DNA of 64,000 nucleotides from Kitasatospora sp. MMS16-BH015 (GCF_002943525.1 NZ_CP025394.1:4030001-4094000), one strand, 5' to 3'; shown: positions 8,475 through 18,499, counted from the stretch's first letter. Notes: generated from the sequence alone by a model not told the origin. A program made the numbers and translations.

Positions 8475-9461
8475 ATGAAGATCGCGTTCGTCGGCAAGGG
8501 CGGCAGCGGGAAGACCACGCTGTCGGCGCTGTTCATCCGCCACCTGGCCGCCGCAGGCCGTCCAGTGATCGCCGTGGACGCCGACATCAATCAGCACCTG
8601 GGCCCCGCACTCGGCCTGACCGACGATCAGGCCGCTGCCCTCCCCTCGCTGGGCGCGCACTTGCCGGAGATCAAGGAGTACCTGCGCGGGGACAACCCCC
8701 TGATCGGCTCCGCCGAGGAGATGATCAAGACCACTCCCCCCGGGCGGGGCTCGCGGCTGCTCCGGATCGTGGAGGAGAACCCGGTGTACGCGAGCTGCGC
8801 CCGCCCGATCGCCCTCGACGAAGGATCGGTGCGCCTGCTGGCCACCGGCGCGTTCGCCGAAGAGGACCTGGGGGTCGCCTGCTACCACTCCAAGGTCGGC
8901 GCGGTGGAGTTGCTGCTGAACCACCTGCTCGACGGCCCCGACGAGTACGTGGTGACGGACATGACGGCCGGCTCCGACTCCTTCGCTTCCGGCCTGTTCA
9001 CCCGCTTCGACCTGACCTTCCTGGTGGCCGAGCCGACGCGCAAGGGCGTCTCGGTCTACCGGCAGTACAAGGAGTACGCCCGGGACTTCGGCGTCGCGCT
9101 CCGCGTGGTGGGCAACAAGGTGCAGAGCCCCGAGGACCTCGCCTTCCTCCACCGCGAGGTGGGCGACGACCTGCTGACGGTCTTCGGTCAGTCCGACTGG
9201 GTCCGCAGGCTGGAGCAGGGCGCCGAGCCCCCGCTGAACACCCTGGAGCCGGCCAACCGCACCGTCCTCGAGCAGCTGAAGGCCACCGCCGATCAGGCGC
9301 ACGGCACCCGCGACCCCGAGCGCTACACCCGGCAGGCCGTCACCTTCCACCTGCGCAACGCGGAGAGCTGGGGCAACGCGAAGACCGGCATCGATCTCGC
9401 GACCCAGGTCGACAAGGGATTCGTGCTCGGCGTGGACCAGCTGGACGTCGCACACGCCTGA
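8475..9461 (+). CDS. CooC/MinD-family P-loop ATPase
   Basis: 328-residue ATPase of the SIMIBI class. It opens with a complete deviant Walker A, FVGKGGSGKTTLS, followed by AVDADINQHLG and YVVTDMTAGSD as the Walker B-like region. Relatives include CooC, which uses ATP to deliver nickel to carbon monoxide dehydrogenase, and other accessory ATPases. No CO dehydrogenase or hydrogenase gene lies nearby, so the partner is unknown. Starts at ATG 8475 after AGCCGGAGA. The 271-base divergent region upstream contains TATCG-GAGA-CGATA, a short inverted repeat that may hold a promoter or operator. Confidence 0.75.
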   Translation: MKIAFVGKGGSGKTTLSALFIRHLAAAGRPVIAVDADINQHLGPALGLTDDQAAALPSLGAHLPEIKEYLRGDNPLIGSAEEMIKTTPPGRGSRLLRIVEENPVYASCARPIALDEGSVRLLATGAFAEEDLGVACYHSKVGAVELLLNHLLDGPDEYVVTDMTAGSDSFASGLFTRFDLTFLVAEPTRKGVSVYRQYKEYARDFGVALRVVGNKVQSPEDLAFLHREVGDDLLTVFGQSDWVRRLEQGAEPPLNTLEPANRTVLEQLKATADQAHGTRDPERYTRQAVTFHLRNAESWGNAKTGIDLATQVDKGFVLGVDQLDVAHA

Positions 9462-9652
9462 CCCCCGAGCGCCACGGCGCGCTCCGACACCACCGCGCGT
9501 TCCCGGTGCATCCCCGGCGCCGAGCCGCCAGTGCCGAACACCCGGCACCATGACACCCGCCGACGCCACAGTGCGTCCGCATGAGGGCCGATCACTCCCC
9601 CAGGAGCTGGTCAGCCCTCGCTGTGCGCTATTCCCCGGGTTTTGGTTACCAC

Positions 9653-9691
9653 TCGTAGGGATGAAACATCAGCTCGACCCGACCCCTACGA
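9653..9691. repeat. Inverted repeat upstream of the SulP/carbonic anhydrase gene
   Basis: TCGTAGGG (9653-9660) pairs with CCCTACGA (9684-9691) across a 23-base loop, in an AT-richer stretch of the 466-base gap 9462-9927. It could be an operator or a leader structure. I see no gene in this gap. Confidence 0.4.
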
Positions 9692-9927
9692 ACTCACCCT
9701 GTGCAAAGATTCCATTACTCTGAGTTTACCGATTCTTGATGGTCCTGGCCCGGACGTGACCCCTGCCGTCCTGCCCTGACCGCGCGCAGGCACCACCGCA
9801 CCGCAGCTCCCCACACCGAAGCACCCCACGCAGCACCGCCGTACCCATCGGCGCACCCCTCACCGCCGCCCCGCGGACAGCCGTACTCGGGGCGGTCGTC
9901 TCCGCTACCCCGAAAGGACCAGTCACC

Positions 9928-12285
9928 GTGACCTTGGACATCTCGAGCGCTCCCATCGCCTCAGACACCACCGACCACGCGCCGCCGCATGGCGTTGGGC
10001 AGCCGCCCGCCGCGCGCTCGCCCTTGAAGTCACTGCTGGCAGCAGACCTGCCGGCCTCCATCGCGGTCTTCCTGATCGCCGTCCCGTTCGCCCTCGGCAT
10101 CGCCCTCGCCACCGGGGCCCCGCTCACCGCCGGGCTGGTCGCAGCGGCCGTCGGCGGCCTGGTCGCCGGGGCGCTGAGCGGCACACCGCTCCAGGTCAGC
10201 GGCCCGTCGGCAGCGCTGACAGTGATCACAGCCGGCCTGATCGCCCAGTACGGCTGGCAGGTCACCTGCGCCGTCACGGTCGTGGCCGGCCTCTGCCAGC
10301 TGCTGCTCGGCGCGCTGCGCGTGGCCCGCACCACGCTGGCCGTCTCCCCCGCGATCGTCCACGGGATGCTGGCCGGGGTCGGGCTGACCATCGCCATCGC
10401 CCAACTGCACGTCGTGCTCGGAGGCTCGCCGCAGAGCTCCGCACTCGCCAATCTGCTCGCCCTGCCGCGCCAGCTCTCCGGCCCGCACCTCCCGGCCCTC
10501 GCCGTCGGCGCGGTGGCCGTGGCAGTGCTCTGCGGCTGGCCCCGGCTGGGCCGCCTGCCTGGTCGGGCCGGGCAGCTCGGCGCGAAGCTGACGCGCGTGC
10601 CCGCCGCCTTGGTCGCCGTCACGGCAGGCACCACGCTCTCGGTCGGCCTCGGGCTCACCCTGGCCCGGGTGGAGCTCCCCTCCTGGAGCGAACACGGCCT
10701 GGCTTCCCCACCAGCTCTCGACGTGCTCGGCCGCCACTGGCCCACCCTGCTCGGTGCCGTGCTGACGGTCACCGCCGTCGCCAGCGTCGAATCATTGCTC
10801 TCTTCCGTCGCGGTCGACCGCCTCTCGCACCGGTCGAGCGACCTGGACCGCGAGCTGCGGGGCCAAGGCGTGGCCAACGTGGTGGCCGGCCTGCTCGGCG
10901 GACTGCCGATCGCGGGCGGTGCCGTCCGCAGTTCGGCGAACGTACGGGCCGGAGCCGCCGGCCGTTGGTCGGCCGTCCTGCACGGTGCCTGGGTGCTGCT
11001 GGCCGCACTGCTGCTCGCGGGCGGGCTGCGGCACATCCCGCTGGCCGCACTGGCCGCACTGGTGCTGGTGGTCGGCGTCCAGATGGTCAGCTTCGCGCAC
11101 ATCCGGCGGGTGCACCGGCACCGCGAGTTCCCCGTGTACCTCGCGACCGTGCTCGGCGTCTTCCTGCTGGGCGTGCCCATCGGCGTGGCCGTCGGCGGCT
11201 CGGTGGCCGTCCTGCTCGCGCTCTACCGGCTGACCAGGGCCCACGTCGACGTGGCTGCCGAGGCCGACGGCTCGTACCAGGTGCGCACCCACGGCCCGCT
11301 GACCTTCGCGGCCGTCCCGCGGCTGAGCCGGGCCCTCGCCCTGATCCCGTCCGGTGCCCGGGTGACGGTCCATCACGACGGCTCCTTCCTCGACCACGCC
11401 GCGTACGAGCAGTTGCACTCCTGGCGGACGGGACACCAGGCCACCGGCGGTTCGGTGGCCATGCTCACCGAGCGCCACGACGACGAGGTGCTCGACCCGG
11501 ACGGCACCGTACGCTCCGGCAGCTCGGCCGGCCCGCACCGCTGCCGCGCCTGGACGCCCTGGGTCGGCCACCACTGCATCGACCAAGGTGAGGACGATCC
11601 GCACGTCCGGCTGCTGGACGGTGTCCGCGGCTTCCAGCAGCACACCGCCCCCCTGGTCCGGCAGGAGCTGGCCCGACTCTCCCGCGAGGGCCAAACCCCC
11701 TCACAGCTCTTCCTGACCTGCTCCGACTCCCGGCTGGTTACCAGCATGATCACCAGTAGCGGCCCCGGCGACCTCTTCACCGTGCGCAACGTCGGCAATC
11801 TCGTTCCGGCTCCCTACGAGCCGGGGGCGGCCGACGATTCGGTGGCCGCCGCCGTCCAGTACGCGGTCGAGGTGCTCCAGGTGCGCAGCATCACCATCTG
11901 CGGCCACTCCGGCTGCGGCGCGATGCAGGCCCTGCTGGACGGGGTGCACGAGGTACCGGGCACACCGACCCCGCTGGCCCGATGGCTGCGTAACGGCCGG
12001 GGCGCGCTGTCCCGCCTCAAGCGGGCGCCCGCCGAGTTCGAGGGTCGGTCGGTCGTCGACCTGGTCGAGCAGCTCTGCATCACCAACGTGGTGCAGCAGT
12101 TGGACCAGTTGCTGGCCAATCCGGCCGTCGAGCGGCGTGTCGAAGAGGGCAGTCTCCAACTGGTCGGCATGTACTTCGACTTCGCGACCGCGCAGGCGTA
12201 CGTGCTCGACCGGGAGAGCCGTCGGTTCTCCCCGGTGGCCGTCTCGGCTGGGCCCACCAAGGAGACTGACGTGCTGGCGGCCTGA
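9928..12285 (+). CDS. SulP-family transporter fused to beta-carbonic anhydrase
   Basis: 785-residue fusion starting at GTG 9928 after GAAAGGA. Residues 30-430 form the polytopic SulP/SLC26 transporter, beginning DLPASIAVFLIAVPFALGIA and containing GLLGGLPIAGGAVRSSANV. A poorly conserved link region (about 440-550) replaces the usual STAS domain. Residues 555-760 are a beta-carbonic anhydrase with zinc motifs CSDSR and HSGCGA, both intact. Such fusions are thought to import bicarbonate and interconvert it with CO2, possibly for carboxylation and pH control. It is a single gene, ended by a hairpin at 12293-12325. Confidence 0.9.
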   Translation: MTLDISSAPIASDTTDHAPPHGVGQPPAARSPLKSLLAADLPASIAVFLIAVPFALGIALATGAPLTAGLVAAAVGGLVAGALSGTPLQVSGPSAALTVITAGLIAQYGWQVTCAVTVVAGLCQLLLGALRVARTTLAVSPAIVHGMLAGVGLTIAIAQLHVVLGGSPQSSALANLLALPRQLSGPHLPALAVGAVAVAVLCGWPRLGRLPGRAGQLGAKLTRVPAALVAVTAGTTLSVGLGLTLARVELPSWSEHGLASPPALDVLGRHWPTLLGAVLTVTAVASVESLLSSVAVDRLSHRSSDLDRELRGQGVANVVAGLLGGLPIAGGAVRSSANVRAGAAGRWSAVLHGAWVLLAALLLAGGLRHIPLAALAALVLVVGVQMVSFAHIRRVHRHREFPVYLATVLGVFLLGVPIGVAVGGSVAVLLALYRLTRAHVDVAAEADGSYQVRTHGPLTFAAVPRLSRALALIPSGARVTVHHDGSFLDHAAYEQLHSWRTGHQATGGSVAMLTERHDDEVLDPDGTVRSGSSAGPHRCRAWTPWVGHHCIDQGEDDPHVRLLDGVRGFQQHTAPLVRQELARLSREGQTPSQLFLTCSDSRLVTSMITSSGPGDLFTVRNVGNLVPAPYEPGAADDSVAAAVQYAVEVLQVRSITICGHSGCGAMQALLDGVHEVPGTPTPLARWLRNGRGALSRLKRAPAEFEGRSVVDLVEQLCITNVVQQLDQLLANPAVERRVEEGSLQLVGMYFDFATAQAYVLDRESRRFSPVAVSAGPTKETDVLAA

Positions 12286-12292
12286 GGAAGTC

Positions 12293-12325
12293 GGGGTGGC
12301 TCGGCCTCATCAGCCGAGCTACCCC
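12293..12325. terminator. Hairpin between convergent genes
   Basis: GGGGTGGCTCGGC and GCCGAGCTACCCC form a 13-bp stem with one G-T wobble around a seven-base loop. It lies between the stop of the SulP fusion and the stop of the convergent papain-fold gene, so it can serve both. Confidence 0.65.
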
Positions 12326-12345
12326 CACCCCAACTTCACTACTCG

Positions 12346-12900
12346 TCAGTGCCGTAGGAGCCGGGTCAGGTCGCCCGGCGTCACGTAGCCGGGCCAGCGG
12401 TGGTCGTCGAAGAGCTGGACACCGGCGTCGTGGTAGCACTGGTCCACGAGTTGGGAGCAGATCATGTGCTTGCTGCTCATCACGTAGCCCTTGAACAGCG
12501 GGCTGACGGGCAGGTGCAGGTGGTGGGTGGCCAGCGCGAAGTAGTCCATCACGCTGTAGGGAGTGCCGAGGTAGCCGCGCGCCGCCGCCACCACGGCCTC
12601 TCGCTGCTCGTCGTCCAGGGGAATGCGGCCGGTGGACCAGAGCATCGGACGGCCTTCGTAGCCGGCCAAGGATCCGGTGGAAGCGCCGCCGGGCTCGCCT
12701 TCGACGAGTTCACCGTCACCGACGTAGACGAAGGCGTGCTCGAAGTCGGAGAAGCCGTCGCCGTTCAGCCACTGGCCGACGCGGATCAGTCGCCCCGCGC
12801 TGCCGGACATCCGGACGACGGCGAAGTCACCCGGGAGCGGAGTGGGTAGCGGCGCTTCAGAGGTTGCTGAGATGGGAGGGGTCGCGGGTGTTCCGGGCAT
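12346..12900 (-). CDS. YiiX/NlpC-P60-like permuted papain-fold protein
   Basis: 184 residues from ATG 12900, preceded by TGGGGGTG; an in-frame GTG at 12987 would add 29 residues. The order of likely catalytic residues is the permuted one: His in FEHAFVYVGDGELVEGE, then Cys in KHMICSQLVDQCY. This arrangement marks the YiiX/YebB and DUF830-type cysteine hydrolases of the NlpC/P60 superfamily, which act on lipids, amides or peptides. There is no signal peptide, so it is probably cytoplasmic. It lies convergent to the transporter fusion. The 438 bases upstream to acsA (12901-13338) hold promoters for both genes but no further gene I can support. Confidence 0.75.
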   Translation of the reverse strand: MPGTPATPPISATSEAPLPTPLPGDFAVVRMSGSAGRLIRVGQWLNGDGFSDFEHAFVYVGDGELVEGEPGGASTGSLAGYEGRPMLWSTGRIPLDDEQREAVVAAARGYLGTPYSVMDYFALATHHLHLPVSPLFKGYVMSSKHMICSQLVDQCYHDAGVQLFDDHRWPGYVTPGDLTRLLRH

Positions 12901-13338
12901 GGCTGCACCCCCAGGCGAGGAGCGGTGCGCTGACGGATCGGGCCGCGAGCGTCCACAACGGCCCGTGTTGTCAGTGGAGTACCGCACCGACAGCTCGTCA
13001 AGGTGTCCGGCAGCGCACTAATCGGGCGAGCGCTCCCCACCCTGCCTCGCGCGCCGACCCGAGTGCGCTCACCACCCGACAGGTCCCACCAGCAACACGC
13101 CGAGGCAACGGCTCGTCGCCGGAGGGGCGGTGGAGCTGCGGCTTCTCCGGGGAACCCCCGCGGCCCGGCAACCGGCCCGGGACGGCCTGACCCGCAGGTC
13201 GGTCAAAGGTCTACACCAATTCCTCGGTCCCTCTTGTCAACATGCCGGTTGGCCTGGTGAGCTGTGCGCTGGGACACACGGGACAATCCCTACGCACGGG
13301 ATAACCCGGCAGATGAAGATCTCGATGAGGAGTGTGCG

Positions 13339-15294
13339 TTGAGCAACGAGAGCCTGGCCAACCTGCTCAAGGAGGAGCGGCGCTTCGCTCCGCCCGCGGA
13401 GCTGGCCGCTGCCGCCAACGTCACCGCGGACGCCTACGCGCAAGCGTCGGAGGACCGCCTCGGCTTCTGGGCTGAGCAGGCCCGTCGGCTGACCTGGGCC
13501 GTCGAGCCCACCGAGACCCTGGACTGGTCGAACCCCCCGTTCGCCAAGTGGTTCGCCGACGGCACCCTCAACATCGCCTACAACTGCGTCGACCGCCACG
13601 TCGAAGCCGGCCACGGCGACCGCGTCGCCATCCACTTCGAGGGCGAGCCCGGCGACAGCCGCTCCATCACCTACACCCAGCTCAAGGACGAGGTCTCCCA
13701 AGCCGCCAACGCCCTCCTCGAACTCGGCGTCACCAAGGGCGACCGCGTCGCCATCTACCTCCCGATGATCGCCGAAGCCGTCATCGCGATGCTCGCCTGC
13801 GCCCGCATCGGCGCCACCCACTCCGTCGTCTTCGGCGGCTTCTCCGCCGACGCCGTCGCCTCCCGCATCCAGGACGCCGACGCCAAACTCGTCATCACCG
13901 CCGACGGCGGCTACCGCCGCGGCAAGCCCTCCGCCCTCAAACCCGCCATCGACGAAGCCCTCACCAAGGTCGACGGCGTCGAGAAGGTCCTCGTGGTCCG
14001 CCGCACCGGCCAGGACACCACCTGGACCGAGGGCCGCGACGTCTGGTGGCACGAGATCACCGCCCGCCAGTCCACCCAGCACACCCCCCAGCCCCACGAG
14101 GCCGAACACCCGCTGTTCATCCTCTACACCTCCGGCACCACCGGAAAGCCCAAGGGCATCCTGCACACCTCCGGCGGCTACCTCACCCAGGCCGCCTACA
14201 CCCACCACGCCGTCTTCGACCTCAAGCCCGAGACCGACGTCTACTGGTGCACCGCCGACATCGGCTGGGTCACCGGCCACTCCTACATCGTCTACGGCCC
14301 CCTCGCCAACGGCGCCACCCAGGTCGTCTACGAAGGCACCCCCGACACCCCCCACCAGGGCCGCTTCTGGGAAATCGTCCAGAAGTACGGCGTCACCATC
14401 CTCTACACCGCCCCCACCGCCATCCGCACCTTCATGAAGTGGGGCGACGACATCCCCGCCAAGTTCGACCTCTCCACCCTCCGGGTCCTGGGCAGCGTCG
14501 GCGAACCCATCAACCCCGAAGCATGGGTCTGGTACCGCAACCACATCGGCGCCGGCAAAACCCCCATCGTCGACACCTGGTGGCAGACCGAAACCGGCGC
14601 CATGATGATCAGCCCCCTGCCCGGCGTCACCGAGACCAAGCCCGGCTCCGCCCAACGCGCCCTACCCGGCATCACCGCCACCGTCGTCGACGACGAGGCA
14701 GGCGAAGTCCCCAACGGCTCCGGCGGCTACCTCGTCCTCACCGAACCCTGGCCCTCCATGCTGCGCACCATCTGGGGCGACGACCAGCGCTACATCGACA
14801 CCTACTGGTCCCGCTTCCCCGGCCGCTACTTCGCCGGCGACGGCGCCAAGAAGGACGAGGACGGCGACATCTGGCTGCTCGGCCGCGTCGACGACGTCAT
14901 GCTCGTCTCCGGCCACAACATCTCCACCACCGAAGTCGAATCCGCCCTCGTCGGCCACCCCGCCGTCGCCGAGGCCGCCGTCGTCGGCGCCACCGACGCC
15001 ACCACCGGCCAGGCCATCGTCGCCTTTGTCATCCTGCGCGGTACCGCCACCGACAGCGAAGACCTCGTCGCCGACCTGCGCAACCACGTCGGCAAGACCC
15101 TCGGCCCCATCGCCAAGCCCAAGCAGATCAAGGTCGTCAGCGAACTCCCCAAGACCCGCTCCGGCAAGATCATGCGCCGCCTCCTCCGCGACATCGCCGA
15201 AGGCCGCGAAGTCGGCGACACCACCACCCTCGCGGACTCGACGGTGATGAACCTCATCCAGTCCCAGCTCCCCTCCGCCCGCAACGGCGCCTGA
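13339..15294 (+). CDS. acsA: Acetyl-CoA synthetase
   Basis: Converts acetate, ATP and CoA to acetyl-CoA; 651 residues. I prefer TTG 13339 because GAGGAG lies six bases upstream and the encoded start (xSNESLANLLKEERRFAPP) matches streptomycete AcsA. Conserved motifs are YTSGTTGKPKGI (AMP binding), DTWWQTETG, YFAGDGAKKDEDGDIWLLGR and SGHNIST. The C-terminal TRSGKIMRR carries the lysine that is reversibly acetylated in this family. Extreme codon bias (almost every third base C or G) indicates high expression. A perfect-type hairpin ends the gene at 15313-15350. Confidence 0.96.
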   Translation: MSNESLANLLKEERRFAPPAELAAAANVTADAYAQASEDRLGFWAEQARRLTWAVEPTETLDWSNPPFAKWFADGTLNIAYNCVDRHVEAGHGDRVAIHFEGEPGDSRSITYTQLKDEVSQAANALLELGVTKGDRVAIYLPMIAEAVIAMLACARIGATHSVVFGGFSADAVASRIQDADAKLVITADGGYRRGKPSALKPAIDEALTKVDGVEKVLVVRRTGQDTTWTEGRDVWWHEITARQSTQHTPQPHEAEHPLFILYTSGTTGKPKGILHTSGGYLTQAAYTHHAVFDLKPETDVYWCTADIGWVTGHSYIVYGPLANGATQVVYEGTPDTPHQGRFWEIVQKYGVTILYTAPTAIRTFMKWGDDIPAKFDLSTLRVLGSVGEPINPEAWVWYRNHIGAGKTPIVDTWWQTETGAMMISPLPGVTETKPGSAQRALPGITATVVDDEAGEVPNGSGGYLVLTEPWPSMLRTIWGDDQRYIDTYWSRFPGRYFAGDGAKKDEDGDIWLLGRVDDVMLVSGHNISTTEVESALVGHPAVAEAAVVGATDATTGQAIVAFVILRGTATDSEDLVADLRNHVGKTLGPIAKPKQIKVVSELPKTRSGKIMRRLLRDIAEGREVGDTTTLADSTVMNLIQSQLPSARNGA

Positions 15295-15312
15295 CCCCGC
15301 CCGAGCACGCCA

Positions 15313-15350
15313 GTGCCGCCTCCTGCCCCCACCGGGGCGGGAGGCGGCAC
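15313..15350 (+). terminator. Terminator hairpin of acsA
   Basis: GTGCCGCCTCCTGCCCC pairs with GGGGCGGGAGGCGGCAC with a single mismatch and a short loop, 18 bases after the acsA stop. It is followed by CGTTTC, a weak T-run as is usual in actinomycetes. Confidence 0.75.
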
Positions 15351-15433
15351 CGTTTCACCGCTCGAACGGCGTCACTGGCCGACCGTCAGCTCCCCCGTCT
15401 TCAGCTCGCCGACCGCCGAACACCGACCACCGA

Positions 15434-15482
15434 GCCGTCAGGCGTCAGCCGTCAGCCGTCAGCCGTCAGCCGTCAGCCGTCA
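15434..15482. repeat. 7-bp tandem repeat (GCCGTCA)7 spanning a stop codon
   Basis: Seven consecutive heptamers GCCGTCA, one with a G for C change. On the minus strand the unit reads TGACGGC, and the TGA at 15475-15473 is the stop of the beta-lactamase-like gene. The array therefore duplicates the stop region several times beyond the gene. Confidence 0.8.
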
Positions 15483-16654
15483 GCCGGTGAAGTGGACAGA
15501 CGACGCAGCAGTTCGTACGCCGTCTGGGTGAACCTCCGACGCAGCCCTGGCACGGTGCTGGCCATCGCGACGAGCCCCACCTGCATCGCCGGGTTGAAGC
15601 CGACGAAGGCCGAGAAGCCCCGGGTCGAACCGCTCTGGTAAACCGCCTCGCCCTCCTCGCCGAGCGACCGCTGGTTCCAGATCAGGCAGATCCTCGCCCC
15701 GGACCTCCGCCGTTCGATCCGCGGCCGGGAGACGTCCCGCAGCGCGCCCCGCAGCGACCCTGCCGAACCGGACCACTCCGGGATCTGGACGGCGTCCACC
15801 GAAAGGTGCGCCTGGAGGAAGCGCAGCATGTCGTCCGCCGTCGACCGGAGCGCCGCCGCGCCCGGCAGCGCCGGAAGCCGGAACGAGGGCACCCGCCGCC
15901 CGCGCCGGTACCCGGTGGCCGGCTCCCGCCCCGGGCCGCAGGACGTGTCGATCAACCCGAGCGGCCCGCAGACCCTACTGGCCAACAGTTCCTCGTAGCG
16001 CTGCCCGGCCGCGTGCTCCAGTACCAGGCCGAGCAGTCCGCAGCCGAGGCTCGAGTACCGCACCTGACCACCCGGTGTCCCGCGCACCGGCGTGCGCGGC
16101 AGGGCCCGCATCAGGTGCGCGGTGCTGTAGGTCGCGTACGGGTTGGTGAACCAGCGCGGCACCGCCGCCGGGGTGAGGCCGACCGGCAACCGGGGCAGCC
16201 CGGAGGTGTGGGTGGCCAGGTGGAGGAGGGTGATCGGACGTTCGTGGGGGTACCCGGGGACCGATCCGGCAGGCAGGTACTGGTCGATCGGGTCGTCGTA
16301 CCGGACTTCGCCGCGGGCCACCATCTCGGCCAGCAGCAGGGCGGTGAAGGTCTTCGTCACCGAACCGAGTTCAAAGCGGGTGTCAGCTCGGACCGGCCGC
16401 TCCCCCGCGTGGTCCGTGTAGCCCCGGCAGGCCACCGTCCGTTCGTTGCCCCGGATCACCGCGACGGAGACTCCGCCGTTCGGGGAGGCGCTGTTGAACA
16501 GCGGCCGGAGCAGCCGGGCCAGCTCCGGTGACATCACCGGGACGGGCGGTATCGCCGGAGCGGGGGCGGACGACACGGGAGGAGCGATCTGGACGCCCGC
16601 CCCTCCCGGCAGTATGTGGATGGGTTGCTGACTGAGCATGAGCTGCCTCCGCAT
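15473..16654 (-). CDS. Class C beta-lactamase-like serine hydrolase
   Basis: 393-residue member of the beta-lactamase/penicillin-binding-protein C-like (Pfam Beta-lactamase) family. Visible motifs are SVTK (SxxK nucleophile, in FELGSVTKTFTALLLAEMV), YSS in VRYSSLGCGLLG (YxN position) and SGSTRG near the C-terminus (KTG position). There is no clear signal peptide; the first 40 residues are Pro/Ala-rich. Such proteins are often D-aminopeptidases, esterases or peptidoglycan carboxypeptidases, not antibiotic-degrading enzymes. Start at 16654, with an alternative Met at 16639. Confidence 0.8.
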   Translation of the reverse strand: MRRQLMLSQQPIHILPGGAGVQIAPPVSSAPAPAIPPVPVMSPELARLLRPLFNSASPNGGVSVAVIRGNERTVACRGYTDHAGERPVRADTRFELGSVTKTFTALLLAEMVARGEVRYDDPIDQYLPAGSVPGYPHERPITLLHLATHTSGLPRLPVGLTPAAVPRWFTNPYATYSTAHLMRALPRTPVRGTPGGQVRYSSLGCGLLGLVLEHAAGQRYEELLASRVCGPLGLIDTSCGPGREPATGYRRGRRVPSFRLPALPGAAALRSTADDMLRFLQAHLSVDAVQIPEWSGSAGSLRGALRDVSRPRIERRRSGARICLIWNQRSLGEEGEAVYQSGSTRGFSAFVGFNPAMQVGLVAMASTVPGLRRRFTQTAYELLRRLSTSPADG

Positions 16655-16984
16655 CGGAGCGCACCGCCGGATAGAGGGGAGTGTGAGGCGGTGCGTGCCA
16701 CCGACGATAGGTTCGCCTCACCAACCCCGCATCCGACCGACGCCGTCCGGGCGAGCGCACGATCAGCGCACGTCGGAGCGCTCCCGAGCGAACAGCGGAG
16801 CGGAGACGGAACGCTCCCGCTCGACACGGCCGGGCCCGGGACCCTGGCCTTCGTGCTGGCACCACCACCGAAGACGGGTGGTAGCTCCCTCGTCAGGGGC
16901 ACCGCCCGAACGGCAGGGTTGAGCCATGACGAAACACGGCCCACACACCACCCTCCGCCCCTCCCACCACGATCGGCTCAGCCC
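16655..16984. other. Divergent intergenic region, 330 bases
   Basis: Lies between the divergently transcribed beta-lactamase-like gene and the sensor kinase gene. It must hold promoters for both. I see no clear gene, hairpin or recognisable operator in it. Confidence 0.4.
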
Positions 16985-18499
16985 ATGACCACCACCCCAC
17001 AGCCGCACCCGCAACCACCACCGGCACCGCCTCCGTCCCCGGCCCCAGCCCCGTCCCCGTCCTCACCCCGGGCATCTGCCCGCCCTCCGACTGCGGCCGG
17101 CCCGCTCATAGCCTCCGAAGCTGTCCTCAAGCGGCTCTTCCGGGAGCCGTTCGCCGCCCGCGCCTGGCGTGAGCTGCTGTACTCCCTGCTCAGCCTGCCC
17201 CTCGCTCTCCTGGGCTTGGTGCTGGTGCTGGTCACGGTCCTGTTCGGTGTGGGCTCGGCCGGGCTGCTGCTGATGCCGCTGCTCGCCCTCACCCTCGCCG
17301 CAGACCGGGCCTTCGGCCAGCTCCAGCGCTCGCTCGCCCGGGCATTGCTCGGCATCGACATACCCACACCTGCCCGCATTCCCCGGCACCCCGGCCTGTC
17401 AGGTCTCCTCGGACAACACCTCGGCGACCCGGCGGCCTGGCGTACCGTCGGCTACCTCGCCCTCCGCGTACCGCTCGGTCTCCTCGAGTTCCTGTTCGGC
17501 TTCGTCTGGTGGGCGTACGGGGTGATCTTCATGCTCTATCCGCTGCTCTGGAAACTGGAGCCCGTGCACGAGGTGGACGCCCACGGCGTACCGCACAGCT
17601 TCGGCATCGCGCTCAACGGCTTCTACTTCGACACCTGGCCCCGCGCCCTGCTCGTGGTGCTGGCCGGCGCCCTGCTCATCCTGGCCTCCCCCTGGGTACG
17701 CAGAGCACCGCTCGCCGCAGACCGCCGCCTGATGGTCTGGCTGCTCGGCCCCACCCGTACCTCCCTCCGCCTGGTCCACCTCACCGAGACCCGCGAGCAC
17801 GTCATCAACGAGGCGGCGGCCACCCTGCGGCAGATCGAGCGCGACCTGCACGACGGGGCACAGGCCAGGCTGGTGGCGCTCGGGATGCGGCTGAGCCGGG
17901 CCGAGCGCGGGCTGGCCAAGGGCGACGTCGACAAGGCTCAAGAGCTGCTGCGCGAGTCCCGGGAGGAGACCAAGGAGATCATCCAGGAGCTGCGGGAACT
18001 CGTCCGGGGCATCCACCCACCCGTCCTGGACGCGGGGCTGCTCGCGGCCCTGACCACCCTGGCGGCCAGGTCGATGATCCCGTCCACGGTCCAGGTCGAA
18101 CTGGCCCGACGGCCTACCGCCGCAGCCGAGACGATGCTGTACTTCGCCGCCGCCGAGCTTCTCACCAACGCGGCCAAGCACAGCGGGGCCCGACAGACAG
18201 CGATCACCGTCCACGACATCGACGGAGCCGTTCTCCTGACGGTCACCGACAACGGCGCCGGCGGAGCCCGGCTCGACAGCGGCGGCAGCGGCCTGCGCGG
18301 CCTGTCCGAGCGCATCCGAGCCACCGACGGCACCCTCACCATCGCCAGCCCACCCGGCGGCCCCACCACAGTCACCGTGAGCCTTCCCGACCGCTCACCG
18401 CCCACACCCCCATCCCCTCCACCCACTCACCCCGACCCGGCCCAAGCCCAAGCCCAAACCCAAGGCCGGCCCCAGTCCAACTCCAAGTCCCACCGGTGA
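16985..18499 (+). CDS. Two-component sensor histidine kinase (HisKA_3)
   Basis: 504-residue membrane kinase of the NarL-partner type. A Pro-rich head (to about 40) is followed by a Sensor-type domain of four hydrophobic helices (about 55-250), a further hydrophobic segment, and the dimerisation box IERDLHDGAQARLVALGMRL with the phosphorylated His at about residue 288. The HATPase domain has ELLTNAAKHSGA (N box) and DNGAGGA/GLRGLSERI (G boxes). The tail is a Pro/Gln repeat. No ribosome site is obvious before ATG 16985. It pairs with the response regulator 142 bases downstream. Confidence 0.9.
   Translation: MTTTPQPHPQPPPAPPPSPAPAPSPSSPRASARPPTAAGPLIASEAVLKRLFREPFAARAWRELLYSLLSLPLALLGLVLVLVTVLFGVGSAGLLLMPLLALTLAADRAFGQLQRSLARALLGIDIPTPARIPRHPGLSGLLGQHLGDPAAWRTVGYLALRVPLGLLEFLFGFVWWAYGVIFMLYPLLWKLEPVHEVDAHGVPHSFGIALNGFYFDTWPRALLVVLAGALLILASPWVRRAPLAADRRLMVWLLGPTRTSLRLVHLTETREHVINEAAATLRQIERDLHDGAQARLVALGMRLSRAERGLAKGDVDKAQELLRESREETKEIIQELRELVRGIHPPVLDAGLLAALTTLAARSMIPSTVQVELARRPTAAAETMLYFAAAELLTNAAKHSGARQTAITVHDIDGAVLLTVTDNGAGGARLDSGGSGLRGLSERIRATDGTLTIASPPGGPTTVTVSLPDRSPPTPPSPPPTHPDPAQAQAQTQGRPQSNSKSHR

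Noticed and set aside
15434..15482. Repeat array as a CRISPR or attachment site
   Set aside because: The units are seven bases with no spacers, and no cas or integrase gene is nearby.
15473..16654. Beta-lactamase-like gene as an antibiotic resistance determinant
   Set aside because: The motifs fit the broad class C-like esterase/carboxypeptidase family, and there is no signal peptide. Resistance is not supported.
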